Assembly: GCF_002157735.2 (NCBI RefSeq)
Contig: NZ_AP018690.1
Span: 124,001-188,000, forward strand
Direction of reading: 5' to 3'
Length of the DNA: 64,000 nt
From: Vibrio aphrogenes
Lineage (GTDB): Bacteria; Pseudomonadota; Gammaproteobacteria; Enterobacterales; Vibrionaceae
In this document: positions 58,458-64,000 of the stretch, one piece after another
Numbering within the stretch: position 1 is the stretch's first letter
How the letters are laid out: each line of letters starts with the position of its first letter
Program-made: the position numbers and the translations under genes
The notes under the pieces: generated by a model
Database searches by the model: none
Seen by the model: the letters and a program-made list of their open reading frames with translations, nothing else
What the model was told of the DNA's origin: nothing

Positions 58458-59528
58458 ATGATTATGTCGAATACAGAATTTAACCCAGTAGATCATCCAC
58501 ACCGACGTTACAACCCTTTAACTGGTCAGTGGATTTTAGTGTCACCACATCGTGCAAAACGTCCGTGGAGTGGGCAAGATGAAAAGCCGGTCATTACCAG
58601 TATTAAGTCGTATGAAGAAGGGTGTTTTTTATGCCCAACGAACACACGCATTTCAGGAGATGTGAATCCGGATTATCAGGGCACGTACGTTTTTCAAAAT
58701 GATTTTGCTGCGTTAATGCCAGATTCTCCCGATGCACCTAAATCCACGAATCCATTGTTTAAAACTCAAGGGGTGCGCGGTTTAAGCCGTGTTATTTGTT
58801 TCTCTCCGGATCACAGCAAAACGTTGCCAGAATTACCAGTGAGTCAAATTCGCAATGTTGTGGACACTTGGAATGAACAAATTGAAGAGTTAGGTAAAAC
58901 CTATCTTTGGGTGCAAGTATTTGAAAATAAAGGTGAAGCTATGGGGTGTTCACAACCTCATCCCCATGGACAAATTTGGGCAAACAGTTTCTTACCCAAT
59001 GAAATAGAGCGTAAAGACAAAAACTTACGTGATTATTATCAGCAACAAGGTCGCAATTTGTTGTTGGATTATGTCCAAGCGGAATTAAACGATGGTGCTC
59101 GTACTGTGGTTGAAACGGAGCATTGGTTAGCGGTGGTGCCTTATTGGGCTGCCTGGCCATTTGAAACCATGTTATTACCTAAAACGCACATTAAGCGTAT
59201 GAATGAGTTAACCGCTGCACAACGTGACGATTTAGCTTTAGTGATTAAAAAGCTCACTTGTCGTTACGACAATTTATTCCAATGTTCATTCCCTTATTCA
59301 ATGGGCTGGCATTATGCACCATTTTTCGACAATGACAGTGAACAAGTAGATAAAAGTACCGAACATTGGCAATTACATGCGTTGTTCTACCCGCCGTTAT
59401 TACGTTCTGCGAGCGTTAAAAAATTCATGGTGGGCTATGAAATGTTGGCCGAAAGTCAACGTGATCTTACCGCAGAGCAAGCGGCAGAGCGCCTTAGAGC
59501 GCAAAGTGAAGAGCATTATAAGGGATAG
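58458..59528 (+). CDS. galT: galactose-1-phosphate uridylyltransferase
   Basis: A 356-residue protein; an ATG two codons downstream (58464) is equally possible. It has [21 protein letters not shown] at the start, a CxxC zinc pair (CFLCPTN), and the active site HPH with nucleophile His in [17 protein letters not shown]. It transfers UMP from UDP-glucose to galactose-1-phosphate. It follows galE by 35 bases. Confidence 0.97.
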   Translation: MIMSNTEFNPVDHPHRRYNPLTGQWILVSPHRAKRPWSGQDEKPVITSIKSYEEGCFLCPTNTRISGDVNPDYQGTYVFQNDFAALMPDSPDAPKSTNPLFKTQGVRGLSRVICFSPDHSKTLPELPVSQIRNVVDTWNEQIEELGKTYLWVQVFENKGEAMGCSQPHPHGQIWANSFLPNEIERKDKNLRDYYQQQGRNLLLDYVQAELNDGARTVVETEHWLAVVPYWAAWPFETMLLPKTHIKRMNELTAAQRDDLALVIKKLTCRYDNLFQCSFPYSMGWHYAPFFDNDSEQVDKSTEHWQLHALFYPPLLRSASVKKFMVGYEMLAESQRDLTAEQAAERLRAQSEEHYKG

Positions 59529-59679
59529 AAAAGGACGCTGCTCGTCGCTCGGAACTCGAGGGAGAGTTTGAAGCATTTAATTCATCTGGATCCATTTTAA
59601 TTTAAGGTCATCATGCGTTTGCAATGGTGAAGACGTGGCTCTTCAAAAAGCGAGCCACGAGAAACGATAAGGTCTTATT

Positions 59680-60846
59680 ATGACAGAACGTACTCAACAA
59701 CTTATTCAAGCCGTCAGCCATGCTTTTGAAAGCGTTTTAGGTTATGCGGCAAAACATATTATTCAAGCACCAGGCCGTGTGAACTTGATTGGCGAACATA
59801 CCGATTATAACGATGGCTTTGTGCTGCCATGCGCAATTGATTATCAAACCGTAGTGGCCGCAGCGAAACGTGATGACAGTGTAGTGCGTGTCATTGCGGT
59901 AGATTATGATAACCAAGTGAATGAATTTGACCTTGCTCAACCATTGGTATTTGATCACGATGTTATGTGGGTGAACTACATTCGAGGTGTGCTTGATTGT
60001 TTACAAAAACGCGGCTACCAATTTAATGGAGCAGACATTGCGGTTAGCGGTAATGTCCCACAGGGGGCGGGGCTCAGTTCTTCGGCCGCTTTGGAAGTGG
60101 TGATCGGCCAAACGTTCAAGACCTTGTATCAACTTGATATTTCACAGCAAGAAATCGCCTTAAATGGTCAACAAGCTGAAAATGAATTTGTGGGTTGTAA
60201 TTGCGGCATTATGGATCAATTGATTTCAGCTGAAGGTGAGCAAAACCATGCGTTATTGATTGATTGTCGTTCATTAGAAACCCAAGCGGTGTCGATGCCT
60301 GAAGATATGGCGATTGTGATCATCAACTCCAATAAAAAACGTGGGCTGGTGGATAGTGAATACAATACGCGCCGTCAACAGTGCGAAGTGGCTGCGAAAT
60401 TTTTTGGCGTCAAAGCGCTGCGTGATGTGAGCTTTGACACGTTTAAGCAACGTCAAGCCGAACTGGATGATGTAGTGGCAAAGCGTGCTCGACATGTGAT
60501 CACTGAGAATGATCGTACGGTAGAAGCGGCTCAAGCGTTACGCAATAATGATATGGCTCGCTTAGCAGTATTAATGGAGCAATCCCATGTTTCTATGCGC
60601 GATGATTTTGATATTACCTGCCCTGAAGTCGATGCGATTGTTGAGATAGTAAAAGCGGTGATTGGTACCCAAGGTGGGGTACGAATGACAGGCGGTGGTT
60701 TTGGTGGCTGCGTGGTGTCGTTAATTCCCCCTCATTTAGTGGATGCGGTCATCCAAGCTGTTGAAACGCAATACCAAGCAAAAACTGGGTTAAAAGAAAC
60801 CATTTATGTCTGTAAAGCCATGGATGGAGCAGGAGAAATCCTATGA
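59680..60846 (+). CDS. galK: galactokinase
   Basis: A 388-residue GHMP kinase. The sugar-binding signature is [22 protein letters not shown] (about residues 31-52), the ATP loop is [16 protein letters not shown], and the C-terminal motif is [16 protein letters not shown]. It phosphorylates galactose at C1. It lies 151 bases after galT, a longer gap than the rest of the operon, and overlaps galM by four bases. Confidence 0.97.
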   Translation: MTERTQQLIQAVSHAFESVLGYAAKHIIQAPGRVNLIGEHTDYNDGFVLPCAIDYQTVVAAAKRDDSVVRVIAVDYDNQVNEFDLAQPLVFDHDVMWVNYIRGVLDCLQKRGYQFNGADIAVSGNVPQGAGLSSSAALEVVIGQTFKTLYQLDISQQEIALNGQQAENEFVGCNCGIMDQLISAEGEQNHALLIDCRSLETQAVSMPEDMAIVIINSNKKRGLVDSEYNTRRQQCEVAAKFFGVKALRDVSFDTFKQRQAELDDVVAKRARHVITENDRTVEAAQALRNNDMARLAVLMEQSHVSMRDDFDITCPEVDAIVEIVKAVIGTQGGVRMTGGGFGGCVVSLIPPHLVDAVIQAVETQYQAKTGLKETIYVCKAMDGAGEIL

Positions 60847-61934
60847 AAAACGGTTTGAATTATGACCGTTATTTACAGCAATTAACTGAGCAGATGACGG
60901 AAATCAACTGGCTTGATGGTTTACCTGCTCAGTTAATTCATCTTAGTAATGATAATGGTATGAGTGTGTCATTCATGGATATTGGGGCAACTTGGTTAAG
61001 CGCTCGTGTACCAGTAAAAGATGAGTGGCGTGAGGTGGTTTTGCGGGCTAAAAATATGTCGGCTCATCTTGAGCAAACGGCTTATTTAGGTGCGGTTGTT
61101 GGCCGTTTTGGTAACCGAATTGCACAGGGTCGTTTTGAGTTAAATGGCCACCAATATCAACTACCGGTTAATAATGGTGAAAATTCATTACATGGCGGTG
61201 AGGTTGGTTTTGATAAACGACGCTGGCAGGTTAAATCGCAGACTCAACAATCGGTCACATTTGCACTTTTTTCGCCTGATGGGGAGCAAGGTTATCCAGG
61301 AAATATGCACATTGAAGTGTGTTATCAACTGACTAATGCGAATCAACTGGACATTGAATATTGGGCAACAACAGACCAAGATTGTCCGGTTAATTTAACC
61401 AATCATGCGTATTTTAATTTAGCGGGTGAAGGGGCAAAGGCAGCAGCCAAAGATCATTGTTTGCAAACGTGTGCCACTCATTATCTACCTACAGATCATA
61501 GCATGATCCCGACCGGTGAAGTAAAAGCGACTTCGGGCACCTCGTTTGACTTTAGCCAAAGTAAGCTTATTGGCCAAGACTTTTTATCCGATCAAGATCA
61601 GAAGATTGCAGGTGGATACGATCATGCGATGATTTTTGATACTGTCTATTGTGATGGCAGCCGATGGGTGGCGCAATTAACTGCACCACAAGAGGATATT
61701 GTGCTGCAAGTTGCGACCACACAACCGGCGATGCAACTCTATACGGGAAACTATTTGGCAGGCATTAATGGTGTGAGTCAACGCTATCCGAACTATCATG
61801 GGGTTGCTTTAGAAACTCAAGGCTTACCCGATGGGCCTAATCATCCCGAGTGGTTAGCGTTAAATTTAGGTCATCCTATATTAAAAGCTGGCCAGACCTA
61901 TCAACACAAAACCGCTTATCGATTTGTGAGTTAA
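60843..61934 (+). CDS. galM: aldose 1-epimerase (mutarotase)
   Basis: A 363-residue protein whose ATG overlaps the galK stop. Catalytic residues lie in the family segments [29 protein letters not shown] (His) and [11 protein letters not shown] (His), with a Glu in [17 protein letters not shown]. It equilibrates alpha- and beta-D-galactose so GalK receives its substrate. Last gene of the gal operon. Confidence 0.95.
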   Translation: MKNGLNYDRYLQQLTEQMTEINWLDGLPAQLIHLSNDNGMSVSFMDIGATWLSARVPVKDEWREVVLRAKNMSAHLEQTAYLGAVVGRFGNRIAQGRFELNGHQYQLPVNNGENSLHGGEVGFDKRRWQVKSQTQQSVTFALFSPDGEQGYPGNMHIEVCYQLTNANQLDIEYWATTDQDCPVNLTNHAYFNLAGEGAKAAAKDHCLQTCATHYLPTDHSMIPTGEVKATSGTSFDFSQSKLIGQDFLSDQDQKIAGGYDHAMIFDTVYCDGSRWVAQLTAPQEDIVLQVATTQPAMQLYTGNYLAGINGVSQRYPNYHGVALETQGLPDGPNHPEWLALNLGHPILKAGQTYQHKTAYRFVS

Positions 61935-61950
61935 TTTTCATTTAAGCTTA

Positions 61951-62013
61951 AAAAATAGCAACGCTTTATGGGATCACTTCAATGGGGTCACTTCATATAA
62001 CGTTGCTATTTTT
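61951..62013 (+). terminator. terminator after galETKM
   Basis: AAAAATAGCAACG (61951-61963) pairs with CGTTGCTATTTTT (62001-62013) across a 37-base loop that itself holds a short direct repeat. T runs on both strands may also serve the convergent exporter gene. Confidence 0.75.
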
Positions 62014-62086
62014 ATTGGCGCTTTACCCACCGCACTTATTCGTAGCTCTTTCTTGCGTATAGAAAGCTTGATCACGGTGTGATGAA

Positions 62087-63460
62087 TTAAGACTGCACTC
62101 GTGGTTGCGATAGACGGAGGCAACTGATGATTGCCGCTGCGATGGCGCAACTGGCTGCCAGAATTAAAGAGGCGTGAGTGCCATTGTCATGGAACATATT
62201 AAACATTAACGCGACTAATGCGGCGCCGGTACTCTGGCCAAGTAAACGTGCTGTACCTAACATGCCACTTGCACCACCGCTTCGGTTACGTGGGGCGGAG
62301 GAAATAATGGTGTGGTTATTGGGGGATTGGAATAAACCAAATCCAGCGCCACATAACATCATGGGCCAGATAATGTTGATGTCGGCAGGATGTGGTGGCA
62401 GCATCACCAGAGCAAATAACCCGAGTCCCATGATCGCCATGCCAAGCCCGCCTAATAATCCGGCGTGAAACCGTTCGATTAAATAGCCTGAAATAGGCGC
62501 CATCACCATTGTCGCTAAAGGCCACGGAGTGAGTAACAAACCAGTTTCTACTTCGGTTTTACCTAATGTCGATTGTAAGAAGAACGGCAGTGAGACCATG
62601 GCCAGCATCTGTGCACAGAAAGAACAAACAGAAGTACACATAGACAGTGAAAAAATAGGAATGCGTAGCAAATCAATTGGCAATAATGGTACGGCAAGCG
62701 TTAATTGACGACGTACAAAAAAGTACCCGATAACCGCTACACCTATTAATTCTGCCGCAATGACGGTGTTGGAATGCCCTTGCGAGAAGCCTGAGATCGC
62801 TGAGATTAATAATCCAAAAGTCAGCGCGTTCATAATCGCACTAGGAATATCAAATTTTTGTCCAACTGATTTTTCTTGATTGGGGGGTAAAAATTTCAAG
62901 GCCAAGATAAGAGAGATAAGGCCAATTGGCACATTGACTAAAAATAACCATTGCCAAGAGGCCACCGATAAAATTGCTGCGGCTACGGTTGGGCCTGCGG
63001 CGGCCGACACGGCGACGATAAATGAGTTAATGCCCATGCCTCGCCCTAAAAAGCGTTTGGGGTAAATCAAACGAATTAAGGCGGTATTGACACTCATTAG
63101 CGCCGCACCACCAAAGCCTTGTAAGATCCGAGCCAGGGTCAGCATATTTAAGCTGGTTGATAAGGCACATAGTAAAGAGGTAAGACAGAACACCGCAAGG
63201 CCGATTTGATAAACACGTCGATAGCCAATCAAATCGCCAATAAAAGATAAAGAGAGCAATGACACTATGATGGCAATTTGGTAAGCATTGACGACCCAAA
63301 TAGACTCAGCTGGACTTGCGTTTAAATCCGTAGCAATCGTTGGAAGAGCCACATTAGCGATAGCGCCATCTAAGACCGCCATCGTAATACCAAAAGCAAT
63401 AGTTAAGATGGCACCCAGCCGCTGCGGGCGAGGGAGGCCGTCGGAATAAGGCGTATTCAT
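62087..63460 (-). CDS. MFS exporter, DHA2 family (EmrB/QacA type)
   Basis: A 457-residue protein with about 14 predicted transmembrane segments. Motif D1-like LDGAIANVALPTIATDLNASPAESIWVVNAYQIA opens the protein, motif A GDLIGYRRVYQIGL follows, and motif C-like residues lie in SAAAGPTVAAAILSVASWQWLFLVNVPIG. Such proton-driven pumps export drugs, dyes or bile acids. No adjacent HlyD-type adaptor gene is present, so it would work alone in the inner membrane. Substrate unknown. Confidence 0.9.
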   Translation of the reverse strand: MNTPYSDGLPRPQRLGAILTIAFGITMAVLDGAIANVALPTIATDLNASPAESIWVVNAYQIAIIVSLLSLSFIGDLIGYRRVYQIGLAVFCLTSLLCALSTSLNMLTLARILQGFGGAALMSVNTALIRLIYPKRFLGRGMGINSFIVAVSAAAGPTVAAAILSVASWQWLFLVNVPIGLISLILALKFLPPNQEKSVGQKFDIPSAIMNALTFGLLISAISGFSQGHSNTVIAAELIGVAVIGYFFVRRQLTLAVPLLPIDLLRIPIFSLSMCTSVCSFCAQMLAMVSLPFFLQSTLGKTEVETGLLLTPWPLATMVMAPISGYLIERFHAGLLGGLGMAIMGLGLFALVMLPPHPADINIIWPMMLCGAGFGLFQSPNNHTIISSAPRNRSGGASGMLGTARLLGQSTGAALVALMFNMFHDNGTHASLILAASCAIAAAIISCLRLSQPRVQS

Positions 63461-63752
63461 AATGATTAACTGGCCAAAAGTAGTAGGAAATATTTTGTAA
63501 CAGACAAGCTACCAAGTGAAGGAAAATAAAGCAATCAACAAAATATATTGCGATGAATATTGGTGGTATTCTCGATTAGTGAGTGAGGAGGCTAGCAAAT
63601 CGAGCAAAACTTAAATTAACCGTATTTTTGTGAATTTATCTCACCATTTATGCGTTGCTTCTGAGCCATTTGCACGATAGCCTAATCCGGTTTTTTAATG
63701 GATAAATATGACCTTATTTATCTTTTTAGTTGTCTATCATCAAGAGGTTAGA

Positions 63753-64000
63753 GTGTCGAAACGTCAGGTGTTTATTAGTTTGCTATTTATTTGGTTGGGA
63801 CTTGCCGCCACCCCTGCTTGGTTATGGATTACCCAGCAAGCACTTTTTCCTTATTTTCAGTTAGATACTTGGTTTGCAGATGGTTTATTTGCGTTAACTT
63901 CTACAGGAACCGCGCCTTATGCTATCGCCACAGTACTGGTATTTTTTGCGATGAGTTATGTATGCTTATGTAACGACTGGAGAAGCAAAGATAGGGTAAA
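63753..64000 (+). CDS. probable PAP2/PgpB-like membrane phosphatase, 5' part
   Basis: The frame begins at a GTG at 63753 with AGAGG six bases upstream and runs off the window (82 complete codons visible); an ATG at 63708 is in frame but has no ribosome site. It has two hydrophobic segments, VFISLLFIWLGLAATPAWLWI and ALTSTGTAPYAIATVLVFFAMSYVCL, in the arrangement seen at the N-terminus of PgpB. The phosphatase motifs would lie beyond the window, so the assignment is tentative. Confidence 0.55.
   Translation, partial: MSKRQVFISLLFIWLGLAATPAWLWITQQALFPYFQLDTWFADGLFALTSTGTAPYAIATVLVFFAMSYVCLCNDWRSKDRV

Overview
The window reads as chromosomal DNA of a gammaproteobacterium of the family Vibrionaceae, most likely a Vibrio. 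The support is gene content and order: mtlA-mtlD-mtlR, galETKM, cpdB, torD-napF divergent from dmsABC, DUF808, DUF3297, a CSS/EAL phosphodiesterase, an unfused LonB-type protease and NhaC. Base composition is moderately AT-rich throughout. No rRNA, tRNA, CRISPR array, prophage or replication origin was seen. Both window edges cut genes: the 3' part of a DODA-type dioxygenase on the left, and the 5' part of a probable PAP2/PgpB phosphatase on the right.

Layout. 1-2353: dioxygenase, DoxX membrane protein and an aminotransferase. 2429-3856: a complete IS3-family element with a 3-bp target duplication, sitting in the loop of the aminotransferase's intrinsic terminator. 3953-10342: a six-gene import operon (substrate-binding protein, alkaline-phosphatase-superfamily enzyme, two permeases, ATPase, HAD-IB phosphatase) divergent from a GntR/UTRA regulator. 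A 13-bp sequence is repeated at both ends of the shared control region. 10428-15136: LysR, a TSUP transporter overlapping it tail to tail, a c-di-GMP phosphodiesterase with an eight-copy heptanucleotide repeat upstream, a small coiled-coil protein and a membrane protein with a HEASH motif. 15180-18220: LysR, a HisC-like aminotransferase and an orphan amino-acid-binding protein. 18522-22285: the mannitol operon with four CRP-like sites upstream. 22932-26881: a pirin and a sulfonate/nitrate-type ABC transporter.

27231-34087: DUF3297, a large FAD/Fe-S D-lactate-type dehydrogenase, NfsB and a Lon-like protease. 34140-34339: a promoter with CueR geometry in front of a 36-residue Cys-Cys membrane peptide. 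34739-48067: an AsmA/DUF748 protein, torD-napF, dmsABC, a patatin-like protein, NhaC and DUF808. 48236-54936: assorted envelope and repair proteins, including a second CueR-type promoter driving an uncharacterised secreted Cys/His protein and cueP. 55062-61934: cpdB and galETKM under a GalR-like operator. 62087-64000: a DHA2 drug exporter and the start of a PAP2 protein.

The most noteworthy structures are these. (1) Two MerR/CueR-type promoters with 19-bp spacers each drive a protein of unknown function; together with CueP they suggest a copper-stress set with undescribed members. (2) Two 229-bp MITE-like elements (26902-27130 and 34415-34643), about 99 percent identical, have 17-bp terminal inverted repeats and 6-bp AT-rich target duplications. 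(3) An IS lies in a terminator loop and carries a hairpin over its own ribosome binding site. (4) A heptanucleotide repeat lies upstream of a c-di-GMP phosphodiesterase. (5) The import operon appears to bring in a phosphorylated or phosphonate compound and break it down in the cytoplasm.
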